From JADJPG01 sp964491875 (GTDB lineage: Bacteria > Verrucomicrobiota > Verrucomicrobiia > Limisphaerales > JADJPG01): a stretch of DNA of 64,000 bases. This document shows positions 9,801 through 18,495 of this stretch, one piece after another. The stretch covers positions 94,533 through 158,532 of the forward strand of contig CAZBIC010000014.1 of NCBI GenBank assembly GCA_964491875.1, given 5' to 3'. The position numbers were made by a program, and so were the translations under genes. The number at the start of each line of letters is the position of its first letter. Within the stretch, counting starts at the first letter, position 1. The notes under the pieces are model-generated. The model was not told the DNA's origin, did not search any database, and was given only the letters and a program-made list of their open reading frames with translations.

Positions 9801-10758
9801 GCCCGTGAGCCGGAACGTCTACATCAAACCGGACACGAAAGCCGCCAACCTGCCGAACGGAACCAACGTGACCTTCACCGTCGCGGCTTCCAGCGCCAAT
9901 CTGCCCGTAACCTACCAGTGGAGCTTCAATGGCGTGGACATCCCAGGCGCCACCTCGCCCTCCTTGACGATCACCAATGTCCAACTGGAGCACGAAGGTG
10001 ACTACATCTGCGCCGTCACCGATAGCGTCGATACGATCCTCAGCGCGCCGGCGCGGCTCGTTCCGTGGATCTCGCCGACCATCGTGATCAAGCCGGCCGA
10101 TCTCACCGTGGCCGCCGGTTCTCCCTTCACCACCAGCGTAGAGGTCACCGGAAATCCCGTGCCCTTTGCTTACAGCTGGCGCCGGAACCTCGGCTCCGTG
10201 GTCGTGGCCACGAACTCCGGCAACTACAAGGCCAACTACGTGACCTTGAACTCGACGAACTCGTTGCTGCTCCTGACCAACAACATCAAGGACAGCAATT
10301 TCGTGATGCGCATCGTGGTCTACAACGCCGCCAACACCGCCCCCGGTGCCACCACCACGTTTAACATCCGCGTGCTCGAGGATACGGATCGCGACGGAAT
10401 TCCGGATGTGGTGGAACAGGGTCTGGGACTGGATGTGAACAGCGCCGCCGATGCCGCCGGTGATTTGGACCAGGACGGCATGAGCAATCGCGCGGAATTC
10501 GTCGCCGGGACGGACCCGGCCAGCAATCTCAGTTATCTCCGCATCGACGAGAATATCGCCGCGGGCGCCTCGGCGGTGCAGTTCGCGGCCGTCTCCAACC
10601 GCACTTACACCGTGCAGTTCTCCGACAACCTCAGCTCCGGCCCCTGGCAGAGCCTTGCAGACTTGCCGGCTCGATCCACCAACATCGTTCACTCGCTGAA
10701 CGACCCGAATTGGACGACGAACCGTTACTACCGCGTGGTCACCCCGCGTCAGCCCTGA
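3847..10758 (+). CDS. Giant secreted lamin-tail / CotH-kinase / Ig-like protein A
   Basis: A 2303-residue exported protein, first of three tandem relatives. Layout by residue: signal peptide 1-27; lamin-tail (LTD) domain 28-148; two ~185-residue repeats each opening with QGANGW-x-YGY (215-398, 402-588); a beta module with FDDGFAAYLNG (608-715); an Fn3-like stretch (738-841); a CotH-like kinase domain (861-1250) with YLYRDSEGDGEWEMLPWDFD and SFG; four more LTDs (1261-1874); three Ig-like domains (1895-2174); a calcium-type repeat DTDRDGIPD...DLDQDGMSN (2176-2228); and a C-terminal module ending RYYRVVTPRQP. CotH proteins are atypical kinases of secreted proteins; whether this one is active is unknown. 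The ATG at 3847 has AAGAAGG upstream and begins the signal peptide; the upstream ORF extension is rejected. A strong terminator follows. Probably a cell-surface or secreted adhesin or enzyme. Confidence 0.85.
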   Translation: MKSLRTLLSSLILPAALGAAAFPAMALDDLFITEFMAENSNTIEDEDGDSSDWVELFNSGTNTVNLAGWYLTDSSGRPGWRFPATNVPPNGFLLVFASGKDRRVPGAPLHTDFRLNDSGEYLALLKPDGTTVQSAYAPVYPLQVPGISYGIPVTLNSSTVLAVGAPAKFTVPLNGNAGLSWTQPGYDDSSWASVNNGVGFEADAAPAGNPAQLADSVAEFSGNQGANGWFYGYWDKKSDGDGIYSADDFTAFPRGTGNALNSTNYWNGTLWDITAGNSPWTELSASGGHPSAENGNTAQPIHWAIRRYISETNGALRITGTLAASSANGTCGDGTIGRILVDGVEVFQRGVSAVSVGYSIVVNASLGSKIDFIIDAGAANNDLCDATTFTAVIRTSAGATPVADTIADWSLSGQQGANGWTYGYFNASTGGTYSATKFVSFPSGTGPHSAANYWNGAEWKWYDGEPPFDTIGQIEVRPSTFLTGGINANEHRVIRRWTSEVSGTLQVDWHIGKKDLSGSGVNYFLFHNGTQRDTYTLTATNFAGTNRTTVITGVAVGDTIDFMVAPGADIIGDTCYFNATIHGHGTLAGQFASDVGQLMTNINSSAYLRIPFNVADVSTISGLALRMKFDDGFAAYLNGALVAQANSPETTEWNSTALTARPDSDAAQYTDFDLDEFKDRLVNGQNILAIQGLNTSATDPDFLLVAELLAVRATLDVSGKRYFSGPTPGSINGVGTTQIGPLITRPAHAPLEPADAEDLTITARISPTLNAVGTVNLYYRVMYGAEIPLPMLDDGLHGDGVAGDGIYGASVPHTAYTPGQMVRYYILATDTASKTTRLPALGDTNNTTLYFGTVVQDPTLTNSLPVLHWFTQATINSTTFARASFYWRGEFYDNVKMNTHGQSSGNFRNHSYNVDFNPDHNFKPDADIPRVDDINLLSSYADKSHMRLMLSYQIYNDSGPRAPYHYVVPARMQSNGVFHSIMHITENGDDKYLERIGRDKQGALYKMYTDPSQEANAEKKTRRFEDKADFRTLVAGINSATNRNYIHDNVDVSEAINFFAAMIITSSIDCCHKNFYLYRDSEGDGEWEMLPWDFDLSFGRNWQSGETYWDDRVYPNNGLFIGGSFPLGGVLWSANTTTRAQYLRRVRTLQDKLLQTNGTPAAELNFERQIDRWTDIMTADGLLDIAKWGTWGGGNGGTGGGGNASPPALDTGVRIDNPTNQFYRTLPQEAERIKTNYLVNRRLFVFTQRMNAGADWPDAQPTNAVALIGALDYNPSSGNQEEEYLQIINTNAYALDISGWKLSGAIQHTFQGGVVIPRAGSSNILHVVANKKAFRSRAISPRGGQGLYIEGPYDGQLSARGETIVLSDDKGRVVSTNLYQGSPSGPQQYLRITEIMYHPPTPPAGSVYEAEDFEYIELRNTGPTNLNLTGVRFVRGIDFNFTGSAVTDLAPGGYVLVVRNLAAFSSRYGAIANIAGQYSGILNNGGENIQLDDSVGEKILDFDYNNSWYPITDGPGASLVIVDANADWRSWDSKAAWRPSAFDFGSPSQNDPTPVAASAPVVINEILTHTDLPQVDAVELFNPAATAANVGGWFISDDFANPKKFRIPDGTTIPAGGFLVFEETTSFGTGPNAFSFSSKGDEAFIFSGNGTNLTGYVQGEEFGAAENGVSFGRHTFVVTYNTTNHITNTHFVAQASLSIGSANGQPKVGPVVISEINYRPVEPSLGVDNEIDEYIEIANITGAPVTLFDPANPANTWRLRSAVDFNFPTNITLAAGQHAMLVSFNPFEAAKLATFRARFSVAQDVPVLGPWEGQLANDGESIRLYRPDSPEAGEVPYILVDQVDYANQLPWAAAADGIGPSLQRLVESIYGNDPRNWTAVGPSAGLSYVSGGTPPTVTTQPSATIAVVGRTATFSVDVAGSAPFFYQWRFNGVNLYGANTRQLTLPNLQARQAGSYSVVIFNSAGSTESQAANLSVLFPPTIALQPVSRNVYIKPDTKAANLPNGTNVTFTVAASSANLPVTYQWSFNGVDIPGATSPSLTITNVQLEHEGDYICAVTDSVDTILSAPARLVPWISPTIVIKPADLTVAAGSPFTTSVEVTGNPVPFAYSWRRNLGSVVVATNSGNYKANYVTLNSTNSLLLLTNNIKDSNFVMRIVVYNAANTAPGATTTFNIRVLEDTDRDGIPDVVEQGLGLDVNSAADAAGDLDQDGMSNRAEFVAGTDPASNLSYLRIDENIAAGASAVQFAAVSNRTYTVQFSDNLSSGPWQSLADLPARSTNIVHSLNDPNWTTNRYYRVVTPRQP

Positions 10759-10813
10759 GCTGACGTCGGAAAGCTCGCGCGTGCGAGCCGTATAAAATCA
10801 CCGCTGAAAACGA

Positions 10814-10846
10814 CTGAGGGGCTCACCGGCCCCTCAGTTTTATTTT
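10814..10846 (+). terminator. Intrinsic terminator after giant gene A
   Basis: Stem CTGAGGGG (10814-10821) pairs perfectly with CCCCTCAG (10830-10837) around an 8-base loop, followed by TTTTATTTT. It starts 56 bases after the stop codon, indicating that gene A is transcribed separately from gene B. Confidence 0.85.
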
Positions 10847-10969
10847 CACCGCCGATGGTCTCTCGCCCGGCGTCTCCTCAAGCATGTCGTGAGAATTAAC
10901 GATGGTGACGCCATGGCTCCTCGGCTACACTCATGGTGAATCCCGGCGATCGATCACCAACGCAAACTC

Positions 10970-13900
10970 ATGACCTTGCCATTCTCTCTTCAGCATCTGT
11001 CGGCCCAGATGGCGTCGCTTGTCGCTCTCCTGGTCCTGACGCCGACAGCCGAGTCCGCCGCACCGGTCATCAGTTCCGTGGCGCCACTCCGCGCCAGCAG
11101 CGTCACGAGCCTGACGCAACTCACGATGACTTTCTCCGAGCCGGTGACCGGGGTGAGCGCGGATGATTTGGTGGTGAACGGCACGGCGGCGACGGGCGTT
11201 ACCGGCAGCGGGAGCAGTTACACGTTTTCGTTTACCCAGCCTCCCTACGGTGCGGTCCTCATTTCGATCGCAACAAACAGCGGCATCACGGATCTCGCCA
11301 TTCCTGCGAATGCATTTAACGCCATTGATCCAGCAGCGAGCTGGCTTTACACGTTGCTGGATACCACCCCGCCCGGCGTGATCAACACGTTCCCAAAATC
11401 CGGCGTCACCGTCCGAAGCCTCGGGCAGATCGAGATCACGTTCAGCGAGGACGTCACCGGAATCGATGCGTCCGATCTCCGCGTCAACGGCCAGCCGGCC
11501 ACAAACCTTCTCACGCGGCCCGGCGGCAACTACACGTTTCAATTTGCGCCAGTGTCCGCGGGTTCAGCGAACGTCACGTGGAATAGCGCCCATGGGATAA
11601 CCGATCTCGCGGAGCCAGCGAACGCGTTCACGCCCGCGCCGTGGTCTTATCAAATCAATCCCGCGCTCAGCTACAGCAGCATTCGTATCAGCGAAATCCT
11701 CGCCGCGAACGCCACGGGCATTGGCGATCCGATTGCCACGCCCGAGGACGCCGACCCGATTCCCTGGATCGAACTGCAAAACACCGGCACCTCCGCGGTA
11801 AACCTCGACGGCTGGTCGTTAAGCGATGATGCGGAGTTTCCGAGCCAGTGGATCTTTCCTTCGAAGGTTATCCAGCCTGGTCAGTTCCTGATCGTCTTTG
11901 CGTCCGGACTCGACATTCGGAATCCTTCCGGCACCAACCGGCTGCACACGAATTTCCGCCTCAGTCGTGGCGGAGAATTCCTCGGCCTCTACTCGCCGGA
12001 ATCGCCGCGCACCATCGTCAGTGGGTTCGCTGCGGAATTTCCCGAGCAACGCAACGACCGTTCCTACGGCTACGATCCACAAGGCAACCTCCGCTACTTC
12101 AATCCGCCAACACCCGGCGTGCCCAACGGAACCAGCTCGATCATCGGCGTTGCGGAACCGGTCCACTTCAGTGCCAGTCGCGGGCACTACACGCAGCCCT
12201 TCCACCTCACGCTCTCCACGCCGACGCCTGGCGCGCTCATTCGCTACACCACCGACGGCCGTGAGCCCACGGAGGTCGTGGGTCAGCCCTACGTAACCCC
12301 CATTCGCCTGACCAACACCACGCTGCTGCGCGCCGCCGCCTTCCGCACGAATCTCCTGCCCTCGAGCATCGAGACACACAGCTACCTCTTCAATATCGCC
12401 GCTGGAGTTCGTTCCTTGCCCATCATCTCGATCGTCACCGATCAGAAGAACCTCACCGGTCCGAACGGCATCATCGGCATCAGCAACGTCGTGCAAAACT
12501 CCGACGGCAGCTACCGCCCGAACACCAACGCGCAGGGACAAATCCTCGGTTACCACAACCCCTCCCAGCACGGCATCGCGTGGGAGCGCCCGACCTCCGT
12601 CGAACTCATCCGTCCCGAGGACAACTCGGGTTTCCAGATCGACGCCGGCATTCGCGTGCAAGGTAGCGACTACCAACGCCCGCGCACGACCGCGGCGAGC
12701 AAGTTTTCCTACCGACTCTACTTCCGCAGTGACTACGGTACCGGGAAACTCAACTACCCACTCTTCCCGCTCACCACCGTCGACGAGTTCGATCAAGTCG
12801 TCCTCCGCGCCGGCTACAACGAGAACAGCAATCCCTTCATCCGCGACGAAATCACCCGCCGCCTCTCCGCCGACATGGGCTCCATCGCGGCCCACGGCAC
12901 GATGTCGGTCGTTTTCGTCAACGGACAATTCGTCAACGGCTCCCCCTTCTACAATCCCACCGAACGCGTCCACGAAGAAATGCTTCAGGCCCATCTCGGC
13001 GGCGGCGAGGAATGGGACGTTGTCGGACCCGACTTCGCCCAATCCGCCGGCGCTCCTGGCGTCATCGACGGCGACCGCGCCGATTTCGCAAACTTGATGA
13101 CCAACTTCTGGGGCGGCGCCCTCCGTCCGATTACGAATGACGCCGCCTACATCCGCGTCAGCAAACGACTCGACCTCGTCAACTTCGCCGACTACTGCCT
13201 GCTCAACGCCTACGTCGCCATGGGCGACTGGCCGGCAAACAACTGGCGCGCCGGCCGCGAACGCGGCAACCCCGACGCCCTCTGGCGCTACATCGCGTGG
13301 GACTGCGAATGGGCCATGGGCATCTACTCGCTCGCCGTCACCCGCGACACCTTCGGCTTCAGCGGCACCGGCACGGAAGACGCCGGACTCAACAGCACTG
13401 GCAACTCCGAGATCGCCCGCACCTATCAGGCGCTGCGCGCCAACCGCGAATTCCGGCTCCTCCTGGCCGACCGCATCCAGAAACATTTTTTCCAAGGCGG
13501 CGCCCTCACTGGCGGGAACATCAGTAATCGATTCGAACAACTCCGCCGCGACTTGATCGGTGTCATCCCCTCCATGGACACGGAGATCCTCACCTGGGCT
13601 CGCGACCGACTGCCGATCATCATGACGCAGTTCAACACCTACGGACTCTACGGCTACTCAAACTCCCTCTACGGCATCTATGCCTCGTCCAACGCGCCCG
13701 TCTTCAGCCAGCACGGCGGACGAGTAGCCCCCGGATTCGCCGTCTCGCTGACGACGCCCATTCCCGGCAGCGCGATCTACTACACACTGAACGGTGCCGA
13801 TCCTCGCGTGATGTTCACCGGCGCCATCTCCAACGACGCCCGGCTCTACACCGGCCCGCTCGTGCTGAATCAACCGGTGCAGATCCGCACGCGCGCGTTG

Positions 13901-16900
13901 TTGAACGGCACGAATTGGAGCGCGCTCAACGAAGCATCGTTCGATGTCGCCCGCGCAGGAATTCCGCTGCGCATCACCGAACTGCACTACAATCCGTCCG
14001 ACAGCGCGGCGAATGAATTCCTGGAACTCCAGAACATCGGCGGCGCTCCCGTTGATCTCAGCGGGATGTACTTCGACGGCATCACGTTCACCTTCAACAC
14101 CGGCACGTCACTCGACCCTGGCGCGCGGCTCGTCCTCGCAACCGACCTCAACCCCTCCGCCTTCGCCACGCGCTATCCCGGCGTGGAGGTGTTTGGTCAC
14201 TACGGCGGCAGCCTGAACAACGGCGGCGAACGCATCACGCTCTTGGATCGCTCCGGCAACATCATCACCTCGGTGGACTACGATGACGCCGGAGCGTGGC
14301 CGACTCAGGCCGATGGCGGTGGACGTTCACTCGAACTCCGCGACGCGAACGGAGATCCGGATGATCCGGCGAACTGGCAGGCGAGCAGCGCGAACGGCGG
14401 CAGTCCCGGCACGATCAATTCAGCGGTGACGATTCCCACGATTCGCCTAAGCGAAGTTATGGCCGAGAACGGTGGTATGGTGAATCACGAAGGCACGGTC
14501 CCGGACTGGATCGAGATTCACAATGCAGGCGCTGCGGCAGCGAATCTCTCCGGCTGGTCGATCACGGATGACGCGAACGCGCGGAAATTCGTCCTTCCAG
14601 CCAACACTTTACTGGCTGCACAAAGCTACCTCACGATTTGGTGCGATGGCGCGACGACGTCCGGCCTGCACGCAGGCTTCGCGCTGAATCGCTCGGGCGG
14701 AACCATCGCGGTCTTCGATGCCGCCACGAATCGCGTCGACGTTTTCAGCTACGGACTGCAACTCACCAACTTCTCCGTCGCCCGCGTCGATGACGTCTGG
14801 CGCCTGGCGAATCCCACACCAGGCGCGGCCAACACCGCAGCCGCTACAGCGTCCTCCAGTTCTCTGGTGATCAACGAATGGCAAGCGAACGCGCCCGCTG
14901 GCCAGAGCGATTGGATTGAACTGCACAACACCGGCGCCGCACCGGTTGAACTCCGCGGTATCTACCTTTCGAACACATCAGCCGTGCATCGAGTCACCTC
15001 TCACTCCTACATCGCCGCCGGCGGATTCGCGCAGCTTTTCGCCGACGAACAACGCGGGCCGGATCATCTCGATTTCAAACTCGCCGCCGCCGGAGGCACG
15101 ATCGTTCTCCTCAGTCAGACTGCCGCCGAGCTCGACCGCGTCACGTACACCAACGCACTCGAAGGCGTGACGCGCGGGCGATTTCCTGACGCGACCGCGA
15201 ACGTCGTCAACTTCCCCGGCAGCGCCAGTCCTGGGGCGAGTAACTACGTCAACAACTACAACGGCCCCGTCTTGAACGAAGTTTTCGCGCGCAATCAAAG
15301 CGTGGCGTTGAACGAGGGCCGCATCGCGGACTACGTGGAACTCTTCAATCCGAGCCCGGCGCCCGCATCACTCGCCGGAATGAGCCTGAGCGTCAACAGC
15401 GCCGAGCCGGGGCAGTTTATCTTCCCGATCAATGCGGTGGTGCCAGCGAACGGCCACCTGATCATTTGGTGCGATGGCTCACGCGAAATGTCTCTTCTCG
15501 TCAACACTCTCAACACCGGCCGTTCACTCGATGGTGAGAGCGGCGGCGTTTATCTCTTCAACGCGCAAGGGCAGCTGGTGAACTCGATCGAGTATGGTTT
15601 CCAAGTCGCGAACCTTCCCATCGGGCTCACCGGCGGCAGCTGGCGATTGCTCTCTGCCGCCACACCCGGCGCAGCGAACGCCTCCCCTGCTCCGCTCGGC
15701 ACCAATCGCGTGCTCCGGATCAATGAGTGGATGGCGAACCCTGCCGACGGCGCGGACTGGTTCGAGCTCTACAACAGCACCAACGTGCCGGTGGAACTCA
15801 GCGGGCTGACGTTGACCGATGACCCGACGGCAATCGGATTCGCGCAGTTCCGGATTGCACCGCTCAGTTTCATCGGCGCCGGCAGCTTCGTGAAATGGAT
15901 CGCCGACGGCAACGCGGGTGACGGTCGGAACCACGTGAACTTCAGCCTTAATGACGCCGGCGAGTTCCTTGGGCTTTACGCAAATCCAGTCCCGACGAAT
16001 TTCGTGCTCATCGACGCGATCGCGTTCGAGGCACAGATGCTCGGCGTTTCCGAAGGACGGTTGCTGGATGGGCAATCGAGCTTCAGCCGATTACCTGGCT
16101 CGTCTTCCCCGGGCGCCAGCAACTATCGAATGCTGCCGAACGTCCGAATCAATGAAGTCGTCGCTCACTCCTCGACTTCCGAAGGAGCAGTCGCAGCCGC
16201 GGTTGAGCTGCACAACCCGTCCGCAGAGAGCGTGAATATCGGTGGATGGTTTCTGAGCGATGACACGGCGAACTTCAAAAAACACCGCTTCGCGGACGGC
16301 ACCATTATTCCGGCGGGCGGTTATCTCGTCCTCCCGGAAAGTCAGCTCGCGGCGTCTGGCATCGTGGTCGACAGCGACTTCGCGGGTGAACTGTGGCTGT
16401 CGGAAGCCGACGTCGCAGGTGTGCTCACTGGAGCCCGAGACGGAGTGAAGTTCGGTCCGTCCGACCACGGCATATCGTTCGGGCCGATCGCGACCACCGT
16501 GGGAGAAGACTTCGCGCCTTTGGCAACACTCACGCTGGGCCAGCCAAACTCCGGGCCGCGAGTGGGGCCCGTCATCATCTCGGAAATCATGTATCACCCG
16601 GAGACGGGTGGTGCCGAATACATCGAACTCCAGAATCTCTCGTCAGCCCAGATAACTCTGATGGCCTATGACTACGAGCCACAGCTCCGAACGAATACAT
16701 GGAGATTGTCCGGCGGTGTCGACTATGCGTTCCCGCTCAACGCATCGATCGCAGAAACCGGCCGACTGTTGGTTGTAGACTTCCATCCGGCAGATGCAGC
16801 GGCGGTGATTGCATTCCGCACACGTTACAACATTCCGGTGACCGTCCCCATCTACGGCCCGTTCAGCGGCAAGCTGGATAACGCGGGCGAGAGCCTTTCG

Positions 16901-18298
16901 CTCTTAATGCCGAAGTTCAATCCGCTCGGGAGCACCATCACGAATGGAGCTTCGTTCGTTCGAATGGATCACGTCGAGTTCGACAACGCAGCCCCGTGGC
17001 CGGTCGGCGATGCGGATGGCGGCGGGCATTCTCTTCAACGCCTGGCCGGTTTGCGTTACGGCAATGAACCGACGAATTGGGTCGCGGCGGTTCCAACGCC
17101 GGGAAGCACCAACTCGGTCAGGATCGTTGCAGCCCCTGCGATTGCGGTGTCGCCCGAAAGCCGTTCCGTGCTCGAAGGCGATTCCATTGCGTTGAACGTC
17201 AACGCCACCGGTGCCGGCCCATTGGGTTTCCAATGGCGCTTCAACGGCGTCGCCGTTCCCGCCGCCACGAATGCCGCGCTGAGCATCGATTTCGTGCTGT
17301 TGGAAAATGACGGCAGCTACGATTGCGTGGTCAGCAATCCAGGCGGTGCCGCTGTCAGCGCCGCGGCCCGACTGAACGTTCTCGCCGCGCCGTCCGTTCT
17401 CATTCCGCCGGCGACCCAGACCAACCGTACCGGGAGCAACACGGTGTTCTCTGTGTTCGCGCGCGGCTCGACTCCGCTGAGTTATCAATGGCGTCTAAAC
17501 GGATCCACGCTTCCGGGCGAAACGAACACGACGCTGACGCGTAACGGCATTCTCATCGCCGACGACGGCCAGTATGACGTGCTGGTTTCGAATCCGGTCG
17601 CGACCACGATTTCGAGCGCGCGGCTGATTGTGTTGAGCAACACAGTGATCACCGTAACGCCTCCGTTGAACATCAGCGTGGTCACGAGCTCCTTCTTCAC
17701 GGTCAGCATCCAGGCGGCGGGGAATCCTCTACCATTCAGCTACGACTGGCGCCGCGGCTCGGTGCCAGTGTTGAGCAATGAGGTGTTTTCGCGAACGAGC
17801 TTCGCAAGGTTGCAGGCGCCGACGAATCTTACTTCGAGCCAATCTTACCGCGTGGTGGTGCGGAATCTCGCGAACCCGGGCATCTCGGCCAACTTCCAGT
17901 TCTTCGTCAGCACACTGGTGGATACGGACGTGGATGGCATTCCGGATAACTGGGAGAACGCCCATGGTTTCAGCCCGGTGAACAACGAAGACGCCGGCGC
18001 GGACGCGGACGGCGACGGGATCAGCAATTATCAGGAGTACCTCGCCGGCACGAATCCGACCAACGCCTTGAGTCGCTTGACGGCCAGCGTCACCGCGGGA
18101 CCGAGCGAGGCGAGCGTGAGCTTCTACGCCGTGTCGAACAAGACTTACTCGATCGAGTATCAGGACGTTTTGGGGAGCGGCTGGCAGACGCTGGCGGAAA
18201 TCCTCGCCAAGGGCAGCAACCGGGTGGAAGCCATCTCCGACGACTCGGGCGCCACGAATCGGTTTTACCGGATCGTGACGCCACGACAGCCGGAGTAA
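10970..18298 (+). CDS. Giant secreted lamin-tail / CotH-kinase / Ig-like protein B
   Basis: A 2442-residue exported protein, the largest in the window. Layout: hydrophobic signal segment 1-29; two SbsA/Big_5-type Ig-like domains (30-127, 130-232; markers TFSEPVTGV and TFSEDVTGI); LTD (237-387); chitobiase/hexosaminidase-C-like domain (397-473, marker ALIRYTTDGREP); CotH-like domain (477-890, marker RYIAWDCEWAMG); second chitobiase-C-like domain (910-990, marker AIYYTLNGADP); seven lamin-tail domains (about 998-2047); three Ig-like domains (2053-2312); calcium-type repeat DTDVDGIPD...DADGDGISN (2315-2368); C-terminal module ending RFYRIVTPRQPE. In the CotH region the usual WDxDxSFG reads WDCEWAMG, so a second acidic residue is displaced and activity is doubtful. 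No obvious ribosome-binding site precedes the ATG at 10970. A surface or secreted location is inferred; the substrate is unknown. Confidence 0.82.
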   Translation: MTLPFSLQHLSAQMASLVALLVLTPTAESAAPVISSVAPLRASSVTSLTQLTMTFSEPVTGVSADDLVVNGTAATGVTGSGSSYTFSFTQPPYGAVLISIATNSGITDLAIPANAFNAIDPAASWLYTLLDTTPPGVINTFPKSGVTVRSLGQIEITFSEDVTGIDASDLRVNGQPATNLLTRPGGNYTFQFAPVSAGSANVTWNSAHGITDLAEPANAFTPAPWSYQINPALSYSSIRISEILAANATGIGDPIATPEDADPIPWIELQNTGTSAVNLDGWSLSDDAEFPSQWIFPSKVIQPGQFLIVFASGLDIRNPSGTNRLHTNFRLSRGGEFLGLYSPESPRTIVSGFAAEFPEQRNDRSYGYDPQGNLRYFNPPTPGVPNGTSSIIGVAEPVHFSASRGHYTQPFHLTLSTPTPGALIRYTTDGREPTEVVGQPYVTPIRLTNTTLLRAAAFRTNLLPSSIETHSYLFNIAAGVRSLPIISIVTDQKNLTGPNGIIGISNVVQNSDGSYRPNTNAQGQILGYHNPSQHGIAWERPTSVELIRPEDNSGFQIDAGIRVQGSDYQRPRTTAASKFSYRLYFRSDYGTGKLNYPLFPLTTVDEFDQVVLRAGYNENSNPFIRDEITRRLSADMGSIAAHGTMSVVFVNGQFVNGSPFYNPTERVHEEMLQAHLGGGEEWDVVGPDFAQSAGAPGVIDGDRADFANLMTNFWGGALRPITNDAAYIRVSKRLDLVNFADYCLLNAYVAMGDWPANNWRAGRERGNPDALWRYIAWDCEWAMGIYSLAVTRDTFGFSGTGTEDAGLNSTGNSEIARTYQALRANREFRLLLADRIQKHFFQGGALTGGNISNRFEQLRRDLIGVIPSMDTEILTWARDRLPIIMTQFNTYGLYGYSNSLYGIYASSNAPVFSQHGGRVAPGFAVSLTTPIPGSAIYYTLNGADPRVMFTGAISNDARLYTGPLVLNQPVQIRTRALLNGTNWSALNEASFDVARAGIPLRITELHYNPSDSAANEFLELQNIGGAPVDLSGMYFDGITFTFNTGTSLDPGARLVLATDLNPSAFATRYPGVEVFGHYGGSLNNGGERITLLDRSGNIITSVDYDDAGAWPTQADGGGRSLELRDANGDPDDPANWQASSANGGSPGTINSAVTIPTIRLSEVMAENGGMVNHEGTVPDWIEIHNAGAAAANLSGWSITDDANARKFVLPANTLLAAQSYLTIWCDGATTSGLHAGFALNRSGGTIAVFDAATNRVDVFSYGLQLTNFSVARVDDVWRLANPTPGAANTAAATASSSSLVINEWQANAPAGQSDWIELHNTGAAPVELRGIYLSNTSAVHRVTSHSYIAAGGFAQLFADEQRGPDHLDFKLAAAGGTIVLLSQTAAELDRVTYTNALEGVTRGRFPDATANVVNFPGSASPGASNYVNNYNGPVLNEVFARNQSVALNEGRIADYVELFNPSPAPASLAGMSLSVNSAEPGQFIFPINAVVPANGHLIIWCDGSREMSLLVNTLNTGRSLDGESGGVYLFNAQGQLVNSIEYGFQVANLPIGLTGGSWRLLSAATPGAANASPAPLGTNRVLRINEWMANPADGADWFELYNSTNVPVELSGLTLTDDPTAIGFAQFRIAPLSFIGAGSFVKWIADGNAGDGRNHVNFSLNDAGEFLGLYANPVPTNFVLIDAIAFEAQMLGVSEGRLLDGQSSFSRLPGSSSPGASNYRMLPNVRINEVVAHSSTSEGAVAAAVELHNPSAESVNIGGWFLSDDTANFKKHRFADGTIIPAGGYLVLPESQLAASGIVVDSDFAGELWLSEADVAGVLTGARDGVKFGPSDHGISFGPIATTVGEDFAPLATLTLGQPNSGPRVGPVIISEIMYHPETGGAEYIELQNLSSAQITLMAYDYEPQLRTNTWRLSGGVDYAFPLNASIAETGRLLVVDFHPADAAAVIAFRTRYNIPVTVPIYGPFSGKLDNAGESLSLLMPKFNPLGSTITNGASFVRMDHVEFDNAAPWPVGDADGGGHSLQRLAGLRYGNEPTNWVAAVPTPGSTNSVRIVAAPAIAVSPESRSVLEGDSIALNVNATGAGPLGFQWRFNGVAVPAATNAALSIDFVLLENDGSYDCVVSNPGGAAVSAAARLNVLAAPSVLIPPATQTNRTGSNTVFSVFARGSTPLSYQWRLNGSTLPGETNTTLTRNGILIADDGQYDVLVSNPVATTISSARLIVLSNTVITVTPPLNISVVTSSFFTVSIQAAGNPLPFSYDWRRGSVPVLSNEVFSRTSFARLQAPTNLTSSQSYRVVVRNLANPGISANFQFFVSTLVDTDVDGIPDNWENAHGFSPVNNEDAGADADGDGISNYQEYLAGTNPTNALSRLTASVTAGPSEASVSFYAVSNKTYSIEYQDVLGSGWQTLAEILAKGSNRVEAISDDSGATNRFYRIVTPRQPE

Positions 18299-18424
18299 TA
18301 CTTATCACTTCATGAGCATTCCCAACCAGCCACGAAAAAAGGGCTCGCCTCGTTTGCGGGCATGGGATGAGGGCTTGCCAGCCGGGGCCGGGGCAGAGCA
18401 ATTTCCCAATCCTTACCAAAAAAA

Positions 18425-18437
18425 GTTGTGACACAAC
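18425..18437. promoter_or_regulatory. Perfect 13-base palindrome upstream of giant gene C
   Basis: GTTGTG-A-CACAAC is a perfect inverted repeat 58 bases before the ATG of gene C, in a 197-base AT-richer gap. A partial related motif (ATTGTGTTAAAAC) follows just downstream. It could be an operator; no regulator is identified and the assignment is speculative. Confidence 0.3.
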
Positions 18438-18495
18438 CGTTACATTGTGTTAAAACGCCTTTGTTCCGCGAATCATAACCCTAACGGCTCTTCCT

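Noticed and set aside
9331..10692. A 453-residue minus-strand open frame in the 3' part of gene A
   Set aside because: Antisense shadow without ribosome-binding site; sequence is Gly/Val/Asp/His-rich and has no domain.
11819..13540. A 573-residue minus-strand open frame inside giant gene B
   Set aside because: Same reason: antisense shadow of a GC-rich gene, low-complexity Val/Gly/Glu sequence with no family marks.
18331..18361. Possible hairpin after giant gene B
   Set aside because: The arms pair only with a G-T wobble on the plus strand, and no T run follows there; a T run exists only on the other strand, where no gene ends.
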